From an uncultured Collinsella sp. (GTDB lineage Bacteria > Actinomycetota > Coriobacteriia > Coriobacteriales > Coriobacteriaceae), in NCBI GenBank assembly GCA_958447445.1, contig CAUDAE010000041.1, positions 1 to 13,967 of the forward strand: 13,967 bases of DNA, given 5' to 3'. The notes under the pieces are model-generated. The model searched no databases. It saw only the letters and a program-made list of their open reading frames with translations, and was not told the origin of the DNA. How positions within the stretch are numbered: position 1 is the first letter of the stretch; every line of letters starts with the position of its first letter. Positions 1 to 6,455 of this stretch are shown in pieces. The translations under genes and the position numbers were made by a program.

Positions 1-504
1 GAATCCAACATTTAGATCCTGATACAGCATGCTTGCCGTGTGGTCATATAGCGGCTTGGTCACCGAGTAGAAGCGCCTGTCGCTCTTGCGGCCATTGATT
101 GTTTTACTCGTCGTGTTGACTAACTTCAGGATCTCATCAACGCTGTAGGGGAGCTCGTTGGCATCGCGACGAGATATCAGAACAAAATAGTTGGACGAGC
201 CGTTTACGGTTTTGGCGAAGTCCTTTGAGTAGATAAACTCGTTGCCCTCATCTAGAAAGACGATTGAATCTTCGATGATCGAAAGCTCGCGCTCCCAGCG
301 TCTGCCGGAAAGCGTTTCACAAGGCACGTCGCAGCTGAGTGCAACGCCGCTTTCCGGTCCTCGGTCGTTGTAGTCGCGAATCATCGAGATGAGCGTCGTT
401 TTGCCCGTGCCGCTGTTGCCGCGGATGAAGGAAATATTGCGTTTAAAGGTGAGCGTGTATTTGACTTTTGCGCGCTCCACGACAACGGTGTGTGATCCTT
501 TCAT
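1..504 (-). CDS. P-loop ATP-binding protein, 3' part beyond window
   Basis: The reading frame is open from an ATG at 504 to the window edge, giving the first 168 residues. A Walker A motif GNSGTGKTT is at residues 29-37 and a Walker B-like strand ending in a hydrophobic run plus Asp-Glu (IVFLDE) is at 81-86. A segment NYFVLISRRD at 105-114 looks like the strand and arginine-bearing sensor that follow Walker B in AAA-type ATPases. No ABC signature (LSGGQ) is seen in the visible part. The start codon overlaps the stop of the upstream gene (TAATG), so the two are translationally coupled and probably act together. Base composition is lower in GC than the aro operon, with codons such as ATA, TTA and CTA, which hints at a different origin. 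The substrate and biological role cannot be read from the sequence. Confidence 0.85.
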   Translation of the reverse strand, partial: MKGSHTVVVERAKVKYTLTFKRNISFIRGNSGTGKTTLISMIRDYNDRGPESGVALSCDVPCETLSGRRWERELSIIEDSIVFLDEGNEFIYSKDFAKTVNGSSNYFVLISRRDANELPYSVDEILKLVNTTSKTINGRKSDRRFYSVTKPLYDHTASMLYQDLNVGF

Positions 505-953
505 TACTCATCAACATCCAGAAAATCATTGGTGGCACCGACGAACTCCTGCATGTTCCTGACGATGCGGCCGTCGTTATTGATGCGAATCTCAAAACGC
601 TTCCAGGGAAATTTCATGATGTGGTAAAGGGTCACCAGCACATACTGCTCTTTGCCAATTTTGAGCAGCCAGCGGGCGCAGTTATCTCCGCAAGTGGATG
701 CATTGAACACCATGTTTGGTAGATTGCGCACCAGCAGCAGCGTCTTAACGCCGCCGGACAGTTCGAGTGGGGTGATCGAGCCCAGCTGCTTGCTTACGAT
801 GTTGTGGGGGCCGATGAGCTCTGATCCGTCCACGCTTTTAATGATCTGTGCGGCCATAGGGTCTTCGAACCATGAGTCCAAGTATGAGTTCCTAAAGTAG
901 GTCTCGGTATCGTAGATGGAACCGGGGTAATCTCCCAGATGGATGCTTAGCAT
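504..953 (-). CDS. Uncharacterised 149-aa protein, DUF4869-like
   Basis: The start at 953 is chosen because GGAG lies a few bases upstream and because the longer reading frame (to 1043) would run through a large inverted repeat. The 149-residue product has no signal peptide or membrane segment and is probably cytosolic. Visible landmarks are an N-terminal MLSIHLGDY, an ELSGGVKTLLLV segment at 64-75, and NASTCGDNCARW at 84-95 with a CxxxC pair (C88, C92). From memory this layout fits a family of unknown function seen mainly in Firmicutes (DUF4869), but that assignment was not checked. Its stop overlaps the ATG of the downstream ATPase, so the two form a unit. LSGG here is not an ABC signature, since the protein has no P-loop. 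Function unknown; a partner or regulator of the ATPase is only a guess. Confidence 0.82.
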   Translation of the reverse strand: MLSIHLGDYPGSIYDTETYFRNSYLDSWFEDPMAAQIIKSVDGSELIGPHNIVSKQLGSITPLELSGGVKTLLLVRNLPNMVFNASTCGDNCARWLLKIGKEQYVLVTLYHIMKFPWKRFEIRINNDGRIVRNMQEFVGATNDFLDVDE

Positions 954-984
954 GCGAGTCTCCAGACGTTGTGTGGCTGCAACG

Positions 985-990
985 ATTATA
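985..990 (-). promoter_or_regulatory. Candidate -10 box of the DUF4869-like gene
   Basis: On the minus strand the sequence TATAAT sits 32 bases before the ATG at 953. It matches the sigma-70/SigA -10 consensus exactly. No good -35 box is present at 16-18 bases: that position falls inside the arm of the long inverted repeat at 992-1050. A TG lies near but one base out of the extended -10 position. The promoter could drive the two-gene ATPase unit independently of the aro operon. Confidence 0.45.
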
Positions 991-991
991 T

Positions 992-1050
992 GCCAGTAAT
1001 AAAGTGCCGCCAGTAGCGAGGTTGCTGCTGGCGGCACTGGCATTACTGGC
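992..1050. repeat. Long imperfect inverted repeat between aroQ and the DUF4869-like gene
   Basis: The arms at 992-1017 and 1024-1050 can pair as 9 bp (GCCAGTAAT with ATTACTGGC), a small 3x2 internal loop, 11 bp (AGTGCCGCCAG with CTGGCGGCACT), one mismatch and 3 bp, around a six-base loop. The right arm is also built from three tandem 9-mers (GCTGCTGGC, GGCACTGGC, ATTACTGGC). It lies 35 bases after the aroQ stop, where the aro operon should end, but in that direction it is followed by ATATAATCG rather than a U-tract. It could be a mRNA-stabilising or terminator-like hairpin, an operator overlapping the -10 box at 985-990, or a small dispersed repeat. Confidence 0.8.
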
Positions 1051-1084
1051 GTGCGAATCGGGGTTGATGGATTTGCGCGCGAGA

Positions 1085-1522
1085 CTACTTTTCGAGTCGT
1101 TCCCTCAACAGCTCTAGCGCATGTGCGTAGCCCTGCAGGCCCTCACCGGTGATGGTGGCGAAGCAGGCCAGGCGGGCGTAGCTCACCTGGCGGAAGTCCT
1201 CGCGGGTCTCGACAGCGCTGATGTGGACCTCCACAGCCGGGATTGCGACGGCTTTGAGCGCGTCCAGGATGGCCACGCTCGTATGCGTGTAGGCGGCCGG
1301 GTTGATGACGATGCCGTCGACCTTGCCGTAGGCCTCCTGAATCTTGTCGACGATGTTGCCCTCGTGGTTGGACTGGAAGACCTCGACCTCGTCGAAGCCC
1401 TGTGCAGTGCCCGCTTCCTGGCAGATCTGCACTAAGCTGTCGTAGTTGTCGCTGCCATAGATGCCTGGCTCGCGAATGCCGAGCATGTTGAGGTTGGGGC
1501 CGTTAATGACGAGTGCTTTCAT
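1085..1522 (-). CDS. aroQ: 3-Dehydroquinate dehydratase, type II
   Basis: This enzyme removes water from 3-dehydroquinate to give 3-dehydroshikimate, step 3 of the shikimate pathway, in the cytosol. The 145 residues match the usual length of the dodecameric type II family. Diagnostic segments are NGPNLNMLGIREPGIYG at 7-23 (R17 and catalytic Y22), SNHEGNIVD at 51-59, INPAAYTHTSVA at 73-84 (N75, H80) and VEVHIS at 97-102 (E98, catalytic H100). The start at 1522 has a good AAAGGAAG ribosome-binding site; upstream extension of the frame enters the terminator-like hairpin and the aroE/K gene and is not real. It is the last gene of the aro operon, and the only one separated from its upstream neighbour by a hairpin with U-tract, so its level may differ from the rest. 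Not to be confused with AroQ-type chorismate mutase. Confidence 0.97.
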   Translation of the reverse strand: MKALVINGPNLNMLGIREPGIYGSDNYDSLVQICQEAGTAQGFDEVEVFQSNHEGNIVDKIQEAYGKVDGIVINPAAYTHTSVAILDALKAVAIPAVEVHISAVETREDFRQVSYARLACFATITGEGLQGYAHALELLRERLEK

Positions 1523-1542
1523 GGTTGCTTCCTTTGCGGTTG

Positions 1543-1584
1543 AAAAACCACCACAAAGGTGCCTGTCCCCTTTGTGGTGGTTTT
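1543..1584 (-). terminator. Perfect 16-bp stem with U-tract between aroE/K and aroQ
   Basis: AAAACCACCACAAAGG (1544-1559) and its exact reverse complement (1569-1584) enclose a nine-base loop. In the minus direction the stem ends in TTTTT, giving the form of an intrinsic terminator. It begins three bases after the aroE/K stop codon (1587-1589) and ends about 20 bases before the aroQ start. The loop-side sequence GGTGCCTGTCCCC is itself partly palindromic and resembles repetitive REP-like elements seen in many genomes; this resemblance is recalled, not checked. It may reduce aroQ expression, protect the upstream mRNA, or be an inserted repeat. Confidence 0.8.
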
Positions 1585-1586
1585 GG

Positions 1587-2837
1587 TTAGAGAGCGGGTG
1601 GGAGGGTGTCGAGGAGGGCATGGGCGGTGTTGGCGGCGCAGTCGCGTGAGTCGATGATGTAGTCGGCCCAGGCGCGGTAGCGCGGCATACGCTGCTCGGC
1701 CAGCTTGGCGATGCCGTCGCGGGCGGTGATGGGGCGGCCCTTGTGGGCGAGTTCATCGAGCTTGCGGTTGAGCATCACGATTTGGCTGTTCTGGTGCAAC
1801 AGCGGATAGTTCTCGTCACGCGTGACCACGCCGCCGCCGGTGGAGAGCACCAGGCCGCTGCGCTTGGAGATGTCGGACAGCGCCGCCGTCTCCTGCTCGC
1901 GGAAGGCCGCCTCGCCGCGCTCGACGATAAAGTCGGCGCAGGGCATGTCGAGGCGTTCCTCGAGGGCGCGGTCCAGGTCGATGTGCTCGCGACCCGTGAG
2001 CAGGGCAATCTGCTCACCCACGCGGGTCTTGCCCGAGCCCGGCATGCCGATCAGCGCGATGTTCTGTTCGCGGCGTGACAAGCGCTCCGTTACATCCAGG
2101 ATGCGCTTGCGCGGGGTGACCTGGCCGGTGTAGCGCTCAACAGCCTGTGCCGCTTGGGCCACGAGCATCAGCAGACCGCCGATGCAGGGGATACCGCGGC
2201 GCTCGGCCTCGAGCATGAGTCCCGTGCGAGCGGGGTTGTAGACAATGTCGATGACGCCTTCGAGTGCATCGAGCCCTTCGAGCGTGCAAGGCGCGTCGGG
2301 GCAGTGGGGGAACATACCGGCAGGCGTGCAGTTGACGAGTAAGGCGGCGTCGGACTGCTGCGCGATGTTGCCGTAGTTGACCTCGCTCGTGCGACCCACG
2401 GGCACAACGATGGCGCCCAGGTCTCCCAGCACCATACTTGCCGTGGTGCCGGCGCCGCCGGTGGCGCCAAGTACGAGGACCTTCTTGCCGGCAACCTCTA
2501 CGCCCAGCTCCTCGACCAGGCACTGAAAACCAAAGTAGTCGGTGTTGTCGCCGCGCAGGCGACCGTTGGGCAGGCGCGTGATGGTGTTGACGTTTCCCAT
2601 GCGCTTGGCGAGTGGACTCAGCTCGTCCAGGTACTCCATGACGGCGCGCTTGTAAGGGATAGTCACGTTGGTGCCCTCCCACTCGTTGCCCGTCATAAAG
2701 GCCGCGAGGTCCTCGGGCTCGCGCTCAAAACGCACGTACTCAAGCCCCGCCAGCTCCTTGTAGATGGTTGGGGTGTAGCTGTGGCCCAGCACGCGGCCCA
2801 GCACGCCGTAGGGGCAGGTTGCGGCGGTATCGGTCAT
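1587..2837 (-). CDS. aroEK: Bifunctional shikimate dehydrogenase / shikimate kinase
   Basis: One 416-residue chain joins two consecutive shikimate-pathway activities: NADPH reduction of 3-dehydroshikimate, then ATP phosphorylation of shikimate. The AroE part is about residues 8-245: substrate-side GHSYTP at 18-23, NVTIPYK at 57-63 with the catalytic Lys63, GNVNT at 81-85, RGDNTDYFG at 95-103 (Asp100), the nucleotide-binding GATGGAG at 124-130, DIVYNP at 197-202 and a terminal GGLLMLVAQAA segment at 220-230. The AroK part is about 258-416: P-loop GMPGSGKT at 264-271, IDLD at 286-289, RGEAAFREQE at 307-316, TGGG at 333-336, and GRPI at 367-370 leading to an RMPRY segment at 383-387. Both halves keep their key residues, so both should be active. 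The ATG directly follows the pheA stop (TAGATG), with GGAGG inside pheA as ribosome-binding site. Confidence 0.96.
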   Translation of the reverse strand: MTDTAATCPYGVLGRVLGHSYTPTIYKELAGLEYVRFEREPEDLAAFMTGNEWEGTNVTIPYKRAVMEYLDELSPLAKRMGNVNTITRLPNGRLRGDNTDYFGFQCLVEELGVEVAGKKVLVLGATGGAGTTASMVLGDLGAIVVPVGRTSEVNYGNIAQQSDAALLVNCTPAGMFPHCPDAPCTLEGLDALEGVIDIVYNPARTGLMLEAERRGIPCIGGLLMLVAQAAQAVERYTGQVTPRKRILDVTERLSRREQNIALIGMPGSGKTRVGEQIALLTGREHIDLDRALEERLDMPCADFIVERGEAAFREQETAALSDISKRSGLVLSTGGGVVTRDENYPLLHQNSQIVMLNRKLDELAHKGRPITARDGIAKLAEQRMPRYRAWADYIIDSRDCAANTAHALLDTLPPAL

Positions 2838-3983
2838 CTAGAGCACCTCCGTGTAGCTGCCAAAGTAGGTAAAGCTCTCGCACACGTCGTCGATGGAATC
2901 GAGCAGGTCGTCGAGGGCCTTGCTGCCAAAGGGGCAGTCCAGATCAAAGTAGAACATAAACTCAAAGTCGCGACCGGGGATGGGGCGGCTCTCGAGCTTG
3001 ATGAGGTTGATGTTGAGTGCGTAGAAGCGCTCGAGCACGCGATAGAGGGCGCCCGGCTCGTTGGCCGTGGTGATCATGAGCGAGGTACGGTTGGCACCGG
3101 GATAGACGCGCGGCTCGCGGCTGATGACGACAAAGCGCGTGTAGTTGTTGTCCGAGTCCTGGATGTTGGGCTCCAGCACCTCCAGGCCATAGAGTGCCGC
3201 GCAGCTGCGCGATGCGATGGCGGCAACATCGGTGCGCTCGGAGCTGGCGACCATCTCGGCCGACATGGCGGTGTTGGGGTACTTGGTGGCGTGCAGGTCG
3301 TGGTTCTCGATAAAGCCGGCGCACTGGGCAATGGCTTGGCCGTGGCTGTAGACCTCGCGCACGTCGGCGAGCTTGGTGCCGGGCTTGACGAGCAAGTTGT
3401 GGTCGATCTTGAGGCGAAGCGAGCGCACGATGTGGAAGTCGAACTGGACGAGCAGGTCGTAGACGGCGTTGACCGAGCCGGCGGTGGAGTTTTCTATGGG
3501 CAGTACGCCAAACTCGCAGAAGCCGTCGCGCACAGCGCGCATAACGCCTTCGAAGGTCTCGAAAAACGCGATGTCGGGCACGTCGAAGAGCTTGCACGCG
3601 GCGATTTGACTGTAAGCGCCCTCAACGCCCTGGCAAGCGACGGTGGCAGTTTGAGGGAAGGGCGTGTCGGAGGCTGCAGCCGTGGCGTGGGCCTTTTGCG
3701 AGACAGTGATGCCCTTGAGTTCGTTGATGTAGCGCTGCTGCTCGGCCTTGCTCATGCTCATGAGGAGACGGAACAGGGTGATGGTCTGCGCCTCGTAGCG
3801 CTCGGGCGCGCGGCTGGCGAGGTTGTTGAGTTTGGAGCGCTCGCGGGCGGGGTCAAAGACAGCCTTGCCCATCTCGATCTTTGATTTGGCGACCTCGGTG
3901 GCAATGTCCATACGCTCGACAAAGCTGTTTAGGAGCGTGGTGTCGATGCCATCGATGGTCTGGCGAATATCGGCAAGGTCCAT
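2838..3983 (-). CDS. pheA: Bifunctional chorismate mutase / prephenate dehydratase (P-protein)
   Basis: The protein turns chorismate into prephenate and prephenate into phenylpyruvate, the committed route to phenylalanine. Residues 1-90 are an AroQ-fold chorismate mutase; aligning to the E. coli P-protein by eye, its active-site residues are kept at R7, R24, K35, D44, R47 and E48. Residues about 112-290 are prephenate dehydratase, with GVEGAYSQ at 119-126, LPIENSTAGSV at 161-171 and the catalytic TRF at 282-284. Residues about 298-381 are an ACT domain with GAL at 311-313 and ESRP at 331-334, the elements that bind phenylalanine in this family, so feedback inhibition is expected. Length 381 is normal for the three-domain form. 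This is the only chorismate mutase seen in the window, and it must also feed TyrA. Start at 3983 has AAAGGGG upstream. Confidence 0.97.
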   Translation of the reverse strand: MDLADIRQTIDGIDTTLLNSFVERMDIATEVAKSKIEMGKAVFDPARERSKLNNLASRAPERYEAQTITLFRLLMSMSKAEQQRYINELKGITVSQKAHATAAASDTPFPQTATVACQGVEGAYSQIAACKLFDVPDIAFFETFEGVMRAVRDGFCEFGVLPIENSTAGSVNAVYDLLVQFDFHIVRSLRLKIDHNLLVKPGTKLADVREVYSHGQAIAQCAGFIENHDLHATKYPNTAMSAEMVASSERTDVAAIASRSCAALYGLEVLEPNIQDSDNNYTRFVVISREPRVYPGANRTSLMITTANEPGALYRVLERFYALNINLIKLESRPIPGRDFEFMFYFDLDCPFGSKALDDLLDSIDDVCESFTYFGSYTEVL

Positions 3984-4036
3984 GGAGGCCCCTTTCGCGT
4001 AATGGCAGAGTTGACGGGCAACTCAGGTGAGTCGGG

Positions 4037-5134
4037 TTAGAGCTGGCCTGCGTCCTCGAGGAGGGCATCCCAGATGGCCAGCGCTGCGGCTGCTTCGGCT
4101 ACGGGGACGGCTCGGGGGACGATGCAGGGATCGTGACGACCGTGGACCGAGAGCTCGGCATTTTCCATGGCGTCCATGTCTACGGTCTGCTGCTCGCGGC
4201 CAATAGAGGGCGTCGGCTTTACGGCCATACGCCACATGACGGGCGCGCCGGTGGAGATGCCGCCCAGAATGCCGCCGGCGTTGTTGGACTCGACTTCAAT
4301 CTCGCCGGTCTCGGCGTCGATGCGATACGGATCGTTGTTCTCGCTGCCGCGCATGGCGGCCACGGCAAAGCCCATGCCAAACTCCACGCCCTTTACGGCG
4401 GGAATGCCAAACGCGATTTGCGCGATGCGGTTCTCGATGCCGTCGAACATGGGGTCGCCGATGCCCGCGGGAAGCCCGTAAATGCCGCACTCCACGATGC
4501 CGCCGATGCTGTCGAGCTCGTCGCGCGCGGCAAGGATCTCCTCGCGCATGCGACCGGCAGCTGCGGCGTCAATGCACGGCAGGTCGTTCGAAAGGATCGC
4601 CTTGCGGTCGGCCTCGCGATAGACCATATCGTCCATCGGCAGGTCGGAGATGCCGCCGATCTGCGCGACGTGGGCCATGACCTGAATGCCGCGGGCCTCG
4701 AGTGCCTGCAGCGCAATGCCGCCGGCGATGCATAAGGGGGCCGTTAGGCGGCCGGAAAAATGTCCGCCACCAGCGACATCATGCATGTTGTGATACTTCA
4801 CGCGCGCAGGGAAGTCCGCATGTCCGGGACGGGGCTTGCGGCGCAGCTCGGAGTAATCATTGGAGCGCGTGTTGGTGTTCTCGATAATCGCGGCGATGGG
4901 CGCGCCGGTGGTATGTCCATCGACAATACCGGCGATGATGTGAGCGGCGTCGGCCTCGCGGCGTTTGGTCGCGGTCTCGTCGCGGCCGGGGGCGCGACGG
5001 TCGAGGAAGGCCTGCAGCTTCTCCTGGTCCACGGCGATGCCCGCCGGGATGCCATCGAGCGAGCAGCCGATGGCGGGGGAGTGCGATTGGCCGAAGATGC
5101 TTAAGTGCAAGACGTTGCCAAAGGTCGAGGACAT
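4037..5134 (-). CDS. aroC: Chorismate synthase
   Basis: The enzyme eliminates phosphate from EPSP to give chorismate using reduced FMN; it is the seventh and last common step. The 365 residues are the normal length. Conserved blocks are FGQSHSPAIG at 14-23 (catalytic-type His18), RPGHADFP at 102-109 (His105), GGGHFSGRLTAP at 122-133, GIGDPMFDGIENR at 224-236, SNNAGGILGGISTGAPV at 283-299, KPTPSI at 306-311 and GRHDPCIVPRAVPV at 332-345. The first block reads GQSHS where E. coli-type enzymes have GESHG. Only one base separates the aroA stop from this ATG. The AGGAGGAA ribosome-binding site is formed by the three final Glu codons of aroA, so the two are tightly coupled. FMN has to be supplied reduced unless the enzyme has its own flavin reductase activity, which cannot be judged from sequence. 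Confidence 0.98.
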   Translation of the reverse strand: MSSTFGNVLHLSIFGQSHSPAIGCSLDGIPAGIAVDQEKLQAFLDRRAPGRDETATKRREADAAHIIAGIVDGHTTGAPIAAIIENTNTRSNDYSELRRKPRPGHADFPARVKYHNMHDVAGGGHFSGRLTAPLCIAGGIALQALEARGIQVMAHVAQIGGISDLPMDDMVYREADRKAILSNDLPCIDAAAAGRMREEILAARDELDSIGGIVECGIYGLPAGIGDPMFDGIENRIAQIAFGIPAVKGVEFGMGFAVAAMRGSENNDPYRIDAETGEIEVESNNAGGILGGISTGAPVMWRMAVKPTPSIGREQQTVDMDAMENAELSVHGRHDPCIVPRAVPVAEAAAALAIWDALLEDAGQL

Positions 5135-5135
5135 G

Positions 5136-6455
5136 CTATTCCTCCTCGAGTGTGACCTTGCCGCCCAGCAGGCGGTAGTGGTCGAAGAAATCGGGATAGG
5201 ACTTGTTGACGGCCTCGGCGCCGTGGATCACGACCTCGCCGGTGGCACGGCTCGCAGCGATGGCGGCCATCATGGCGATGCGGTGGTCGTTGTGCGAATC
5301 GACCTCGCCGCCGGTGAAGGCATCGACACCCTTGATGATGAGGTCGTCACCGGCGATGCGCACCTGTGCGCCCAGCGCGGTGAGCTCGCGGGTGGTGGTG
5401 ACCAGACGGTCAGATTCCTTGATGCGCAGGCGCGCACAGTCACGGATGAACGTGCGGCCCTGAGCCAGCGAGGCCACGGCCGAGATAACGGGTACCAGGT
5501 CGGGAATGTCGTGGGCGCTCATCGCAAAGCCGGCGAGCTTGTCGGACTGCACGGTGGCGGCGTTGGTGGAGCGCACGATGCGGGCGCCAAAGCGCGAAAG
5601 CGCGGCAAGCACGTTGCGGTCGCCCTGTGCGGAGCTCAGGGACACACCCTCGACGGTGATGGGGTCGGTGCCGATGGCACCGGCACACAGCCAAAAGGCG
5701 GCGTTGGACCAGTCGCCCTCGACGGCCACGCTGCCGGGCGTGCGGTACGAGCCGCTGCTCACGCGGAAGTTCGTGACCTCGGGCTGGCCGTCCTTGGCCG
5801 GAATACGCTCGACGTTGACCTCGACGCCAAAGGCCTTCATGGCCTGGATCGTCAGGTTGATGTAAGGGCGGCTCTCAATAAGGCCGGTCACCTGCACGCA
5901 GGAGGGCTTGGCCAGCAGCGGGGCCGCCAGCAGCAGGCCCGAGATATACTGCGAGCTCACGTTGCCCGGCAGCACAAAGGTGCCCGGGCGCATGCGGCCG
6001 CTTGTCTTGAGCGGAAAACCGCCCAGACCCTGCAGGTCGCAGCCGGCGGCGATGATCTCGTCCGAGAGCGGGGACAGCGGGCGGGCGCCCAAGCGTCCCT
6101 GACCCACAAAAGTTGCTTCTGCGCCCAGCGCGCAGGCGACGGGCAACATAAAGCGGAGCGTGGAGCCGCTTTCGCCGCAGTCAAGCGTTCCGCCGGCAAG
6201 TGCCTTGAGCAGGCCAAACTCAATGCTCTTCATAGTGGGGTGGACCTGGAAGCCGTCCTCGACGGTCTCGATGCGAGCGCCCAGGGCCGTGAGACAACGC
6301 ACCGTAGCCTCGATGTCTGCGCAGGTGGTGTTGCAGGTAACGTGCGTCTCGCCGTTGGCAAGCGCGGCGCAGATGATCAGGCGATGCGCCATCGACTTGG
6401 ACGCGATGGCGGGAACGGTGCCCTTAAGCGGGGACGGGGTGATGCGGGCTAGCAT
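5136..6455 (-). CDS. aroA: 3-Phosphoshikimate 1-carboxyvinyltransferase (EPSP synthase)
   Basis: It transfers the enolpyruvyl group of PEP to shikimate-3-phosphate, step 6 of the pathway. The start at 6455 gives 439 residues, typical for the family, and overlaps the aroB stop by seven bases; a longer open frame upstream lies entirely inside aroB and is rejected. Landmarks: PAIASKSMAHR at 15-25 (K20), LDCGESGSTLRF at 91-102, RLGARPLSPL at 121-130, SSQYISGLLLAAPLL at 167-181, GDWSNAAF at 247-254, DIPDLVP at 316-322 (catalytic-type Asp319), RIKESDR at 344-350 (Glu347) and NDHRIAM at 389-395. The PEP-site block reads GESGSTLRF instead of the GNAGTAMRP of E. coli, so the residue facing E. coli Pro101 is Phe. 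GGGAG lies about ten bases ahead of the start, a slightly long spacing. Confidence 0.97.
   Translation of the reverse strand: MLARITPSPLKGTVPAIASKSMAHRLIICAALANGETHVTCNTTCADIEATVRCLTALGARIETVEDGFQVHPTMKSIEFGLLKALAGGTLDCGESGSTLRFMLPVACALGAEATFVGQGRLGARPLSPLSDEIIAAGCDLQGLGGFPLKTSGRMRPGTFVLPGNVSSQYISGLLLAAPLLAKPSCVQVTGLIESRPYINLTIQAMKAFGVEVNVERIPAKDGQPEVTNFRVSSGSYRTPGSVAVEGDWSNAAFWLCAGAIGTDPITVEGVSLSSAQGDRNVLAALSRFGARIVRSTNAATVQSDKLAGFAMSAHDIPDLVPVISAVASLAQGRTFIRDCARLRIKESDRLVTTTRELTALGAQVRIAGDDLIIKGVDAFTGGEVDSHNDHRIAMMAAIAASRATGEVVIHGAEAVNKSYPDFFDHYRLLGGKVTLEEE

Noticed and set aside
1..11. The first 11 bases (GAATCCAACAT) match the T-arm region of the tRNA-Arg at 9792-9802, which could suggest an integration (att) repeat.
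   Set aside because: The match stops before the acceptor end, whereas att repeats normally keep the tRNA 3' end, and it lies within the ATPase reading frame. Eleven bases can be chance; bases further left are not visible.
954..1043. 30-residue N-terminal extension of the DUF4869-like protein.
   Set aside because: It is encoded largely by the long inverted repeat and the TATAAT box, and a good ribosome-binding site precedes the ATG at 953.
4008..4024. Small hairpin GAGTTG/CAACTC in the 53-base aroC-pheA gap.
   Set aside because: Only six base pairs and no U-tract in either direction; not enough for a terminator call.
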